64,000 nt of DNA from Deefgea piscis (GTDB taxonomy: Bacteria > Pseudomonadota > Gammaproteobacteria > Burkholderiales > Chitinibacteraceae), in assembly GCF_019665785.1 (NCBI RefSeq), contig NZ_CP081149.1, positions 1,116,001 through 1,180,000 of the forward strand, read 5' to 3'. The notes under the pieces were generated by a model that ran no database searches, was not told the origin of the DNA, and was given only the letters and a program-made list of their open reading frames with translations. Shown piece after piece: positions 36,438 to 45,129 of the stretch; positions within the stretch are counted from its first letter, which is position 1, and each line of letters begins with the position of its first letter. Made by a program: the position numbers and the translations under genes.

Positions 36438-36461
36438 AAAAGCGGCGTATTAAGCCGCTTT
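36438..36461. terminator. Hairpin between zinc-finger gene and waaF
   Basis: AAAAGCGGC pairs with GCCGCTTT across GTATTAA. Minus-strand reading ends in TTTTG. A modest intrinsic terminator, which would partly separate ilvE/zinc-finger transcription from waaF. A second stem (TGTGGT-TGTA with TACA-ACCACA, 36550-36586) lies closer to the zinc-finger stop. Confidence 0.5.
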
Positions 36462-36596
36462 ATTAATCAATCTGCTTGCGGGCGACTGAGGTTGGCGTTT
36501 TGGGCTGGCTGCTTGCAGCGAGCATCGCTGTTTCACCTTTAGCGCTGCCTGTGGTCTGTAGTTGTACTGATAATACAGATACCACAGACCGGTATA

Positions 36597-36794
36597 TCAA
36601 TGACCCTTAACTACTTCGCCGGCTTTAAGGCGATACGTCGTGCCACAGTATGGGCATTGTGCGGCGCCAGTTTTGCTCACGTCGAGAAACACGCGAGGAT
36701 GCGAATTCCAGCTGCTCATTTCTGGCATTGGGCAATGCAGTGGCAAGTCTTTAGCCAGTACTTCGATGTCTTTTTGCGATTCTTTAACGCTCAT
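36597..36794 (-). CDS. CHCC-type zinc-finger protein (NDUFS6-like)
   Basis: A 65-aa protein starting MSVKESQKDIEVLAKDLPLH, with the four ligands of the zf-CHCC family at C21, H32, C47 and C50 (CPMP, NSHPRVFL, QCPYC). Mitochondrial NDUFS6, a complex I assembly and structure factor, contains this fold. The bacterial role is unsettled, and many betaproteobacteria keep the gene between ilvE and waaF as here. The start at 36794 removes a non-conserved extension. Confidence 0.88.
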   Translation of the reverse strand: MSVKESQKDIEVLAKDLPLHCPMPEMSSWNSHPRVFLDVSKTGAAQCPYCGTTYRLKAGEVVKGH

Positions 36795-36963
36795 AGTTGA
36801 ACTCCGAATGAGGATTTTGTAGGGATTAGCTCGCTGCATTGTATCGAAAAAAACGCCGATACTTATCGTCTGTCAGCCATCGTGCAGCTGGTGCGGTTAG
36901 ATCGGCGTTGTTCTTAGCGGTGGGTATGCGGCAAAAAACCGTCAATCCACCCAACGGTGTTCA

Positions 36964-37884
36964 TCAGCAGGCAGTGAGCCAATCGGCATGGTGGCTGTTA
37001 CGGCCTTGAACGATATCAAAATAACGCTTTTGGATTTCAGTGGTGATCACTCCACGGCTACCGCAACCAATGGTGCGGTTATCCAGTTCGCGAATCGGCG
37101 TGACTTCAGCGGCAGTGCCGGTAAAGAATGCTTCGTCACAGATATACACTTCATCGCGGGTGATGCGTTTTTCGATGACTTGCAGGCCCATCTCAGTGGC
37201 GATTTGGAAAATCGTATTGCGGGTAATCCCGTCCAAGCACGAGGTCAAATCTGGGGTGTACAGCTTGCCAGCACGCACGACGAAAATGTTTTCGCCCGAG
37301 CCTTCCGCGACAAAACCATCCACGTCCAGCAGCAGCGCTTCGTCGTAACCATCAGCGGCAGCTTCATCGTGCGCCATGATTGAATTCATGTAATTGCCGT
37401 TGGCTTTGGCTTTACACATCGTCACATTCACGTGGTGGCGTGAAAAGCTCGACGTTTTAACGCGAATGCCTTTGGCCAAACCATCTTCTCCCAAATACGC
37501 GCCCCAAGGCCAAGCGGCAACAATAATGTGCACGTCTTTTTTCGGCGGCGCGATGCCGAGTTTTTCTGAGCCGTAAAACGCCATTGGGCGCATATAGCCC
37601 GATTTTAAGCCGTTTTCTTTAATCACCGCGATGTGCGCGGCGTTAATTTCTTCGCGGGTAAACGGCAAAGTCATATTCAGAATTTTGGCCGAATTAAACA
37701 GGCGATTGGTGTGATCTTGCAGGCGGAAGATCGCAGGGCCGGTACTGGTTTCGTAAGCGCGAACGCCTTCAAAAACGCCCATGCCGTAATGCAAAGTGTG
37801 GGTCAGCACATGGGTCGTGGCTTCGCGCCAAGGTACCATTTTGCCGTCATACCAAATAACGCCGTCGCGATCTGCCATTGACAT
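36964..37884 (-). CDS. ilvE: Branched-chain amino acid aminotransferase
   Basis: PLP enzyme performing the last step of valine, leucine and isoleucine synthesis. The 306-aa protein has fold-type IV marks: IWYDGKMVPWREATTHVLTH, HYGMGVFEGVRAY, the lysine-bearing CKAKANGNYMNSI, EALLLDVDGFVAEGSGENIF and FFTGTAAEVTPIRELD. A good ribosome-binding site (GGAGAG) fixes the start at 37884. It is likely the first gene of ilvE-zinc finger-waaF. Confidence 0.96.
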   Translation of the reverse strand: MSMADRDGVIWYDGKMVPWREATTHVLTHTLHYGMGVFEGVRAYETSTGPAIFRLQDHTNRLFNSAKILNMTLPFTREEINAAHIAVIKENGLKSGYMRPMAFYGSEKLGIAPPKKDVHIIVAAWPWGAYLGEDGLAKGIRVKTSSFSRHHVNVTMCKAKANGNYMNSIMAHDEAAADGYDEALLLDVDGFVAEGSGENIFVVRAGKLYTPDLTSCLDGITRNTIFQIATEMGLQVIEKRITRDEVYICDEAFFTGTAAEVTPIRELDNRTIGCGSRGVITTEIQKRYFDIVQGRNSHHADWLTAC

Positions 37885-38105
37885 CGATGCTCTCCTGCCT
37901 GAGTTCTGGGTTTCTAATAAAGACGGTGATTGTAACTTAAAAATAGGGGATTCTGCGTAGCGCCGTACACAGAGTTACATGTGGCTGGTCGTAGTGTAAG
38001 ACTTGTGGTTTAAACCCCACGTTGCAGCGAATTTGCGGGGGTTAAATCAATGATTCGGGGCTTTTTGGGCGATATGGGCGGCGTATTGCCGCTCATAAAA
38101 TCAGT

Positions 38106-38126
38106 GCGCGCTGTGAATCAGCGCGC
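38106..38126. other. GC-rich hairpin between rnk and ilvE
   Basis: GCGCGCTG pairs with CAGCGCGC around TGAAT. No T-run follows on either strand; it could be a weak 3' end structure for rnk. Confidence 0.35.
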
Positions 38127-38171
38127 GTAGCTGATCGTTAGGATGGGAATAGGCCGCGCTGGCAGCTTGGA

Positions 38172-38582
38172 TTAACGGTGAAACTTACCCATCGCCTCCG
38201 GCTGTTTGATGACGTCTAAAATGCGCAGTTCAAGCTCACGCCCGCCCGGCACTTGCCAATGAATCGACTGGCCAACAGACAGACCCAATAGCGCACTACC
38301 AACTGGCGCTAGAATCGATACCGATCCCGCTGCGCCGCCTTCGTCGGGATACACCAACGTGAGTTCAGACAAAGCACCGCTGGCATCTTCAATAAAGCGC
38401 ACGGTTGAATTCATCGTGACTAAGCCAGGTGGAATTTGCGTCGGCTCAAGCACATTGGCCCGATCCAGTTCATTTTGCAGTGCGGCCAAGCCTGGGCTAT
38501 TTTGCGCCGCTGACGAATGAATGATTTTTTCGATCCGCGCTAAATCTAGGCTGGAAATAGTAATTGAGGGTTGATGATCCAT
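38172..38582 (-). CDS. rnk: Regulator of nucleoside diphosphate kinase (Rnk, GreA/GreB C-terminal family)
   Basis: A 136-aa protein with a short N-terminal coiled region (LDLARIEKIIHSSAAQNSPG) and a C-terminal GreA/GreB-like domain (VTMNSTVRFIEDASG, LVYPDEGGAAGSVSILAPVGSALLGLSVGQSI). Rnk binds RNA polymerase and in E. coli/Pseudomonas influences nucleoside diphosphate kinase and alginate levels. The start at 38582 has AAGGAA seven bases upstream and gives the normal family length. Confidence 0.88.
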   Translation of the reverse strand: MDHQPSITISSLDLARIEKIIHSSAAQNSPGLAALQNELDRANVLEPTQIPPGLVTMNSTVRFIEDASGALSELTLVYPDEGGAAGSVSILAPVGSALLGLSVGQSIHWQVPGGRELELRILDVIKQPEAMGKFHR

Positions 38583-38956
38583 GACGATTTCCTTAAGAAA
38601 ATAATTCACAAAAAAAGCCAAGCATCGCTCGGCATTGATTGGGCTATTCTCTCAAAGCCTGACAAAAAGTCATTGTTAATAATCGGCTTGAATTAAAAAT
38701 TAAAATTGGATTTTTGTTGTTTTTCTTGTTTGAAAATAACTAAATTTGTAATTAAATTTTAGTGGCGGGTTTTATGCTGAAAGTCCGAAAAAGGCAATGT
38801 TCAGATTATGTGTTGATCGTTTTTTAAGTACCTGCGGCACAGCATCAACACCAACTAAACATTGCCCACAAAAACCAAGACGATGAATCAAGCAGTAGAT
38901 GGTTTGCAAGTCGCTGATTTGCACCATGGCCAAGTCGGCAGTCCAGCGCAAACGGG
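38583..38956. other. Intergenic region with nested inverted repeats
   Basis: AT-rich to about 38760. It then contains nested inverted repeats: GGCAATGTT (38793-38801) with AACATTGCC (38858-38866), and TGTTGAT (38811-38817) with ATCAACA (38844-38850). Together they would fold into one long two-part stem of about 74 bases. No T-run follows. A 42-codon reading frame at 38883-39011 has no ribosome-binding site and is not called. Confidence 0.4.
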
Positions 38957-39334
38957 CTATTGTAGCATCAGCCGCGCTTGTTCTAATTTTTGCCCTGCAA
39001 GCGTGTATTGAATAATGGCAACGGAGCCGGCGAGCGCCGCAAAGTCGCCTTGAGTGCTCAGTTGATTGGCGCCGCTCGGTGTGAGTGAAACTCGGCGTTG
39101 TTGTTGCTGGTTTTGCAAAATCACCACCGCACTGGCGCCGCTGGTTTTGATGGGGCGGCCATCGTGGTCTTTGAGATATAGCGTGAGCGAGTCAGGGCGG
39201 TAACTGAGTTCTAATTGATGGCCAGCAGCAGATTCTTTTACTGTACCGCCGTGCTCAGCTTGCAGTGGGGTGTCGCTGTGGGCATAAAGGTTGCTGCAAG
39301 CTAACAGCAGGGCGAAAAGCAGGGATTTATTCAT
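38957..39334 (-). CDS. Small exported protein, possible metal-related role
   Basis: A 125-aa protein with a cleavable signal peptide (MNKSLLFALLLACSNLYAHS). The mature part begins PLQAEHGGTVKESAAGHQLELSYRPDSLTLYLKDHDGRPI. This pattern (HGG..., then a beta-rich segment ending in DGRPI..SGA) resembles small periplasmic domains found near heavy-metal efflux systems. That is a resemblance from memory, not a proven family. It is 79 bases downstream of another small secreted protein on the same strand. Start choice between 39334 and 39343 is uncertain. Confidence 0.62.
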   Translation of the reverse strand: MNKSLLFALLLACSNLYAHSDTPLQAEHGGTVKESAAGHQLELSYRPDSLTLYLKDHDGRPIKTSGASAVVILQNQQQQRRVSLTPSGANQLSTQGDFAALAGSVAIIQYTLAGQKLEQARLMLQ

Positions 39335-39413
39335 GGTGATCATTCTTGTTGGTGATGAGTAAGCAGGCATGCAGTAGAGGAATCAACATGCCCTTGTTTC
39401 GCGCTGGTGTAGT

Positions 39414-39662
39414 TTAACGATTGTTTTCGCAAAAATTATGGAAGTTTTCAGCGGTCAACTCGAGATTATTGTCGATGAGCACTTTGCTGGGGCGCACGCA
39501 TTGCTGTTGTTTTACGCACCATGAATAGCCTTGTTCACCAACGCAGCCATGATTGTCTTTGGCCAGTTGGGTGGGCTCGGTGGTAGCGCTGGCGCTGGCC
39601 AAACCGGCAATAAACAGGAGCCCCAAACCGAGGAGTCCGTATTTTTTTGTAGAAAGTTTCAT
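39414..39662 (-). CDS. Small exported cysteine-containing protein
   Basis: An 82-aa protein. Residues 1-26 are a signal peptide (MKLSTKKYGLLGLGLLFIAG, then LASASA). The mature 56 residues carry four cysteines: DNHGCVGEQGYSWCVKQQQC and the final HNFCENN. GYSWC...QCVRP is a recurring motif of small bacterial secreted proteins. Two disulfides are likely. GAGG seven bases before ATG supports the start. Function unknown. Confidence 0.7.
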   Translation of the reverse strand: MKLSTKKYGLLGLGLLFIAGLASASATTEPTQLAKDNHGCVGEQGYSWCVKQQQCVRPSKVLIDNNLELTAENFHNFCENNR

Positions 39663-40023
39663 GGGTATACCTCGCTATGCGTTTATTTGTAGTGTTTAAA
39701 GCTAGATACCTAATTGGATGGCTTGACTTGCGTATTGCTGATACTGGCTAGTTTTTGGTGTTGAATTACCTTTTGGGTTTAGCTTATTTTGTCAGCGATT
39801 GCCAGCCTAGAGGAGGTCAGTACGGGTAATAGCTTAGCGAATAAGCCGAGCCAGCGATAAAATTTTTGACTGGGCTTTGTGCTCGGCGTGGCGTGCGTGC
39901 TGATTCAAGCTCAGCCTCGGTGATCTTTACTCGTTTTATCGCGCCAGACCGAGTAAAATGCGGCCTTCACCGCCCATACTATGTGTATGAGGCGGTTGTT
40001 TTTTTGATACTTGGAGTGGGTCT
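39663..40023. promoter_or_regulatory. Leader region before usg with tandem hairpins
   Basis: This 361-base gap has no credible gene. Its last 100 bases hold TTTACTCG (39926-39933) pairing with CGAGTAAA (39950-39957), followed by the terminator-like hairpin described separately. GCGG (39960-39963) could alternatively pair with CCGC inside that hairpin. The order matches an attenuator, but no leader peptide rich in one amino acid was seen. Confidence 0.5.
39969..40005 (+). terminator. Terminator-like hairpin 18 bases before the usg start codon
   Basis: ACCGCC+CATAC pairs with GTATG+GGCGGT around TATGT, followed by TG and T7. No plus-strand gene lies upstream, so this is more likely an attenuator of usg than the end of another gene. 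GGAG at 40013-40016 is the usg ribosome-binding site. Confidence 0.7.
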
Positions 40024-40947
40024 ATGTCTGAAGCTATTGCAGTTGCTCTTGTTGGGGCTGATACCCCTGCATCTCAAGCATTTTTAGATGTATTGGGTGA
40101 AATGCCATTGGCTTTGACCGCACTGTATCCTTTGTCGGATGACGAAGACGCTGTCTCGGTTGAGTTGCGCCATCAAAGCTTGCCGATGATTGACGTAGCC
40201 GGTTTTGATTGGAAAAAAGCCGACGCGGTGGTGTTTATTGGCGCGCCAGAATTAGCCAAGCGCTATGCCCAAGCGGCGTGTGACGCCGGTGCGGCGGTGA
40301 TTGATTTAACCGGCGCCACCGGCAGTAAATCTGGCAAGCCACAACGTGGCCAAATTGTTGGGTTACCGCATGTATTAACGTCAATGATGTCAGCGCCATT
40401 GGCGGCATTGCAAACCGTTGGTGCGATTGATTTTGCTGGCGCAACGGCGATGTTGTCGGTGTCCGAAGACGGCCAAGCGGCGATTGAAGCATTGTCGATG
40501 CAAACGCGGCAATTGTTTGCGCAGCAAGAAGTTGAGCTAGCCGGTTATCCTAAGCGTTTGGCGTTTAATTTATTACCGACGGCCGATTGCGGTGAAGAAG
40601 CGCGAATTAGCGCCGAACTGATTGCCGTGGGTACGCCAGTGAATTGCATTACCGTGAGCCGTGTGCCGGTGTTTTTTGGTCATGCAGTTAGCGTTAATGT
40701 GTTGATGCACGACGTGGTGACGCTGGCGCAAGTTGAGGCGGCGATTCAAGCTTCGCCGGCGCTGTATTACCTCAAAGCCGATGGCGCAGCAGGCATTGCG
40801 ACGCCGCAAGACGCGATTGGTGGCGACAAAGTGTGGCTCAATCAATTGCAAGTGGCTGCCGATGGTCGCTCAGTACAAATGTGGTTGGTAGCCGATAATG
40901 CGCGCTTGCCAGCGCGTGCAGCCGTTTTGCTATTGGCTTTGCTGTAA
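40024..40947 (+). CDS. usg: Aspartate-semialdehyde dehydrogenase-like protein Usg
   Basis: A 307-aa homologue of Asd. The N-terminal NADP-binding half is recognisable (AIAVALVGADTPASQAFLDVL, KKADAVVFIGAPELAKRYAQ, AAVIDLTGATG). However, the position of the catalytic cysteine reads VGLPHVLTSMMSAPLAAL, with no Cys, and the C-terminal half is diverged. This is the hallmark of the Usg paralogue, whose function is unknown, and it argues against enzyme activity. In many proteobacteria usg sits between asd and truA; here it stands alone between a leader hairpin and a terminator. Confidence 0.83.
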   Translation: MSEAIAVALVGADTPASQAFLDVLGEMPLALTALYPLSDDEDAVSVELRHQSLPMIDVAGFDWKKADAVVFIGAPELAKRYAQAACDAGAAVIDLTGATGSKSGKPQRGQIVGLPHVLTSMMSAPLAALQTVGAIDFAGATAMLSVSEDGQAAIEALSMQTRQLFAQQEVELAGYPKRLAFNLLPTADCGEEARISAELIAVGTPVNCITVSRVPVFFGHAVSVNVLMHDVVTLAQVEAAIQASPALYYLKADGAAGIATPQDAIGGDKVWLNQLQVAADGRSVQMWLVADNARLPARAAVLLLALL

Positions 40948-40989
40948 TACTTAGTTGCTCGTCGTGAATCGATAGCCGCTTAACGCGAT

Positions 40990-41028
40990 AAAAAATGCCG
41001 TTCATCTTGCGATTGAACGGCATTTTTT
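40990..41028. terminator. Bidirectional terminator usg/rlmD
   Basis: AAAAAATGCCGTTCA pairs perfectly with TGAACGGCATTTTTT across a 9-base loop. It serves the convergent usg (+) and rlmD (-). Confidence 0.93.
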
Positions 41029-41058
41029 ATGGCTTAAATACTGGGCTTGCCGCTGGGC

Positions 41059-42384
41059 TTATTCTTTTTCAAACCAAGCAATGCTTTCTACGTGCGCAGT
41101 ATGTGGGAACATATTAATCACGCCGGCGTTTTTGAGTGTATACCCTTTCACATTGACCAAAATATCAGCGTCGCGCGCCAAGGTGGCGGGGCTGCATGAC
41201 ACATAAACAATGCGTTTCGGGCCGTGCTCAATACTGATCGATTGGCACAAAGCCATCGCGCCATCGCGCGGCGGATCGATCAGCATTTTGTCAAAACGAC
41301 CGAGCTTATCGAGCCATTCTTCGGTCATTTCAAATAGGTTGGCGATTTCATAGCTGGTGAGGTGATCGAGCTGATTATGAATCGCACCTTCCAGAGCGCG
41401 TTCAACCAATTGCTTACTGCCTTCCATGCCCAGTACTTTGGCACCGCTGCGTGCAATTGGCAGCGTGAAATTGCCCAAACCACAGAACATATCGGCAATG
41501 ATTTCACCCGGCTGCGGATCGAGTAAACTCATCGCGCGCGCCACCATCACGCGATTAATTGCGTAATTAACTTGGGTAAATTCAGTCGGTTTAAACGGCA
41601 TTTCGATGCCAAATTCAGGCAAGGAATACGTCAGTGCTGGCGCATCGAGTGGATAGAGCGGGTAGGCTGAATCTGGGCCTTTGGGTTGCAGCCAGATTTG
41701 CACTTGCCAGCGATCGGCATAGGCTTTAAATAAGGCTAAATCAGCGTCGTTAATGTCGGTCATGATGCGAAACACGAGGACGGTGACGTTCTCGCCGACG
41801 GCCAGCTCGATTTGCGGCATGTCGTTGACAATCGAAAGCGCGCTGATTAATTCACGCAGCGGCAATAATTGATCCGACATGGATTTGGGTAACACATGGC
41901 ATTCGCGCATATCGGCGATAAAGCCAGAGCGGCGTTCATGAAAGCCAACCAAAACTTGTTCTTTTTTCGCCACATAGCGCGCAGAGAGTCGACCGCGCGC
42001 GCGATAGCCCCAAGCTTGACCATAAATAGCGGGCAACATCGATTCGGCGCTGACCTTGCCAATGCGGCGTAGATTGTCTTCGAGAATGCGCTGTTTGGCC
42101 GCCACTTGCGCGCCAAATTCCATATGTTGCATCGAACACCCACCGCAAACGCCAAAGTGTGGACATTTGGGCTTAACGCGCATAAAGCTGTCATTATGAA
42201 TGGTAATCGCTTGCGCGTTTTCAAAGCTTGGCTTTTTGCGATAGCTACTAAACGTAATCGTTTCAAAAGGTAAGCCACCATCAATAAAAATGGTTTTACC
42301 TTCGTAGCGTGCTACGCCGTGGCCTTCATGGTCTAGCGATTCAACTGTGGCAATGGGATTGGTTTTGGGTGCAGATGGATTCAT
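41059..42384 (-). CDS. rlmD: 23S rRNA (uracil-1939-C5) methyltransferase RlmD
   Basis: SAM-dependent iron-sulfur methyltransferase. The 441-aa protein has an N-terminal TRAM domain ([21 protein letters not shown]) and 4Fe-4S ligands in [14 protein letters not shown] plus RECHVL. The SAM-binding motif is [17 protein letters not shown], and then [11 protein letters not shown] and the catalytic [12 protein letters not shown] complete it. The Fe-S cluster identifies RlmD-type over RlmCD. ATG at 42384; convergent with usg. Confidence 0.95.
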   Translation of the reverse strand: MNPSAPKTNPIATVESLDHEGHGVARYEGKTIFIDGGLPFETITFSSYRKKPSFENAQAITIHNDSFMRVKPKCPHFGVCGGCSMQHMEFGAQVAAKQRILEDNLRRIGKVSAESMLPAIYGQAWGYRARGRLSARYVAKKEQVLVGFHERRSGFIADMRECHVLPKSMSDQLLPLRELISALSIVNDMPQIELAVGENVTVLVFRIMTDINDADLALFKAYADRWQVQIWLQPKGPDSAYPLYPLDAPALTYSLPEFGIEMPFKPTEFTQVNYAINRVMVARAMSLLDPQPGEIIADMFCGLGNFTLPIARSGAKVLGMEGSKQLVERALEGAIHNQLDHLTSYEIANLFEMTEEWLDKLGRFDKMLIDPPRDGAMALCQSISIEHGPKRIVYVSCSPATLARDADILVNVKGYTLKNAGVINMFPHTAHVESIAWFEKE

Positions 42385-42488
42385 GACGAACTAATTCAAT
42401 TAGACAGTTGCATAGTATAACGCAGTCAATGCTGCGCTTGGTGCTGAGTCATACTCAGCGTGATTTTTGCTCAAAATTTAGGCTGGCA

Positions 42489-45071
42489 ATGCAATTGACG
42501 CAACTCGAATCGGTATTAAATTTACCGGCTTTATTAGAAGCTGAATCGTGGGATGAATTTGCCGCGACGCTGGTTGGCACGGTGCGAGATTCATTTTCAG
42601 CCAAGCGTGCGTATTTGATTTTGCCCAGTGAAAGCGCCGAGGTCGTGGCGATCTATGCCGAGGCAGTGATCGGCCAGCGGCCTTTGGCATTTGCCGAGCC
42701 ACAGCAAGCGAAGGGCTTTTTTGGCGTGCCAGTGGATGAGCTGACTTGGCAAATGCGCGAACCGGCGGTGTCGATTCGTCCGGTTAGCTATCAAATGCAA
42801 GAAATTTGGGACGTGGCGGATGAAGAAACCGTTGCATTATCGCGCTTGATCTTGCCGTTAATGAGTGGCAATACGCTGCAAGCTTTGCTTTACGTTGAGC
42901 TGAGTGATGTTGGCTTATTGCAAAACTATTTAGATACCGCCGCCTTTCGCATTGAATGCGAAGTTTTGGCCGAGATGCTGCAAGAGCGAGTGGCGGCGTT
43001 ATTGTATGGACACAATTTAGAACGCGATGAAATGACGCGGCGCCTGCAGCAAAGCTTGCAACGGGCAGAAGAATATCGTGAGTTATTGCAAAAATTGCAT
43101 CAAGTGACACTGCGCCTTACTCAAACCACGCATTTAGACGATTTGTATCGGCAGGTGGTGCTCGCCGCCATTGGCGATTTGGGGATTGATCGTGCGGCGT
43201 TATTTACTGCCGATTTGCAAACCAATGAAATGTGCGGCACTTATGGCACTGATAATGATGGACAACTCTGCAACGAAGCGTGGTATCGCAGCCCAACGCC
43301 GCAGCATCAGATTTTTCGTGATGCTTTAGCCCAACCGGGCGAAGTAATGGTCAAAGAAGACGCGGCGATTTATTACAATAAAGTCGTCGTTGGCCGGGGT
43401 TGGAATTCTTTAGTGGCGCTGTATGCCGACAACACTTTACTCGGTTGGATCGCGGCGGATAATTTTTTGCATCGCCGCAGCTTGATGCCGTACCAGCGAG
43501 AAGTCATGAAGCTGTTTGCGGCGATTGTGTCGCAATTGATTCCTGCCAAACAAGTGCAAGAAGAATTACGCCAAGCCAATGAGCGACTGTTATTACAAAG
43601 TGATTCTTTGGCTGTGGCGCGGGACGCGGCAGAAGCGGCCAATCGGGCTAAGTCAAATTTTTTGGCGACGATGAGTCATGAAATTCGCACGCCGCTCAAT
43701 GGTATTTTGGGCTTTGTGCAATTACTGGGTAATACCCCACTCAATGCCGAGCAGGCCGAATATGTGACCAATGTGCATAAATCGGGTGATTCATTGGTGT
43801 TGCTGGTGAATGATTTACTCGATTTTTCTAAAATTGAAGCCGGTAAACTTGAGCTGATCAAAGCGCCATTTGAATTGGCGCTCGTTATCGAAGAGGCTGC
43901 TGCGGTCTTGGCGTCGCGCGCCGTTGAAGCGCGACTCGATGTGCTGCTCGATATTGATCCGCAGTTGCCTGCTTGGTATTTTGGCGATGCGTTACGCTTA
44001 AAGCAGGTGTTGATTAATTTAATCTCCAATGCGATTAAATTCACCGAGCATGGCTTTGTGCGCATTGCGGCGTATTGCGATCAACAGCAGATTTGCATCG
44101 CGGTGCAAGACAGCGGAATTGGTATCGACACTGCCAGTGCCAATCAATTATTTCAGCGTTTTTATCAAGCCGAATCGGGCTCTACCCGGCGCTTTAGTGG
44201 CACGGGCTTGGGATTGGCGATTTCGAAATCGTTGCTGGCCTTGATGGATGGCGATATACAGTTGCGCTCGGTGTTGGGGCAGGGGTCTGAATTTATCGTT
44301 AGCTTGCCACTGCAGCACTTGGCCAAACCGCGTGAGTTTGCCGATTATCATTTACACGGCAAAACGGTGCTCTGGTTGGGCAAAGCCGACGGCGTGGCAC
44401 GGACGGTATTGCCGTGTTTGGCGCGAGCGGGGGTTCGTATACTCACCACACCGCCAGAATCGATAGATCGCGTTGATTTATTGATCGTTGAAGAGGCGAA
44501 ATTGTTGCAGATGTGGCCTGAGCTACCCAGCTTATTGCTGGGCTGGCAAATGCCCGATGTAGCATTGCGTTCGCAGCAGGCTTTTTTGTGCAAGGTAGCG
44601 TTGGCCGAGCACACTGTATTGCGTATGGTGGCAGAATTATTGCAATGTGTAGAGGTATCTACTGCTAGCCCAGTGAATATGCTTGCTACAGTGCAATACC
44701 GCGGTAAAGTGCTAGTGGCAGAAGACAATAAAATTAATCAGCGCGTTGTGCAGGCTTTTTTAGCCAAATTAGGCTGCAGTGTGGTGGTGGCAGAAAATGG
44801 CCGAGAAGCGCTGCTTGCCGCCGATGCCGAAACCTTTGATTTGGTGCTCATGGATTGGCAAATGCCAGAAATGGATGGTTTGGCAGCGACAAGGATTTTA
44901 CGCAGCCAAGCGCATACTCGCGCCTTGCCGATTATCGCGCTCACTGCCAATGCTTTTGAGCATAGTGAAAACGAATGTCTGGCGGCCGGTATGGATGGCT
45001 TTTTAGCCAAACCGCTGAACTTAGTTAAATTACAGCATATTGTGGCGCAATATTTGCCGGCATCGGAGTGA
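42489..45071 (+). CDS. Soluble hybrid histidine kinase (GAF-like sensors, HisKA-HATPase-REC)
   Basis: An 861-aa cytosolic kinase. Residues 1-160 and about 200-360 look like two GAF-type sensor domains (the second: LDDLYRQVVLAAIGDLGIDRAALF). H397 in MSHEIRTPLNGILGF is the phosphorylated histidine. The HATPase has its N-box (LINLISNAIKFTE) and GTGLGLAIS. Next is a degenerate receiver-like stretch (KTVLWLGKADGVARTVLP, DLLIVEEAK) without a phosphorylatable aspartate in the right motif. The last domain is a good receiver with D789 (LMDWQMPEMDG). No HPt or partner regulator is adjacent. The ATG at 42489 is preferred to earlier TTG/ATG candidates. Confidence 0.88.
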   Translation: MQLTQLESVLNLPALLEAESWDEFAATLVGTVRDSFSAKRAYLILPSESAEVVAIYAEAVIGQRPLAFAEPQQAKGFFGVPVDELTWQMREPAVSIRPVSYQMQEIWDVADEETVALSRLILPLMSGNTLQALLYVELSDVGLLQNYLDTAAFRIECEVLAEMLQERVAALLYGHNLERDEMTRRLQQSLQRAEEYRELLQKLHQVTLRLTQTTHLDDLYRQVVLAAIGDLGIDRAALFTADLQTNEMCGTYGTDNDGQLCNEAWYRSPTPQHQIFRDALAQPGEVMVKEDAAIYYNKVVVGRGWNSLVALYADNTLLGWIAADNFLHRRSLMPYQREVMKLFAAIVSQLIPAKQVQEELRQANERLLLQSDSLAVARDAAEAANRAKSNFLATMSHEIRTPLNGILGFVQLLGNTPLNAEQAEYVTNVHKSGDSLVLLVNDLLDFSKIEAGKLELIKAPFELALVIEEAAAVLASRAVEARLDVLLDIDPQLPAWYFGDALRLKQVLINLISNAIKFTEHGFVRIAAYCDQQQICIAVQDSGIGIDTASANQLFQRFYQAESGSTRRFSGTGLGLAISKSLLALMDGDIQLRSVLGQGSEFIVSLPLQHLAKPREFADYHLHGKTVLWLGKADGVARTVLPCLARAGVRILTTPPESIDRVDLLIVEEAKLLQMWPELPSLLLGWQMPDVALRSQQAFLCKVALAEHTVLRMVAELLQCVEVSTASPVNMLATVQYRGKVLVAEDNKINQRVVQAFLAKLGCSVVVAENGREALLAADAETFDLVLMDWQMPEMDGLAATRILRSQAHTRALPIIALTANAFEHSENECLAAGMDGFLAKPLNLVKLQHIVAQYLPASE

Positions 45072-45129
45072 TGCATTGGCAAAAAACTCGTGGATTGAAC
45101 GACCAATCCACGATTAGAGTCTGTGCCGT

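Noticed and set aside
38883..39011. 42-codon plus-strand frame (MNQAVDGLQVADLHHG...)
   Set aside because: No ribosome-binding site, and it overlaps antisense the end of a gene with a clear signal peptide.
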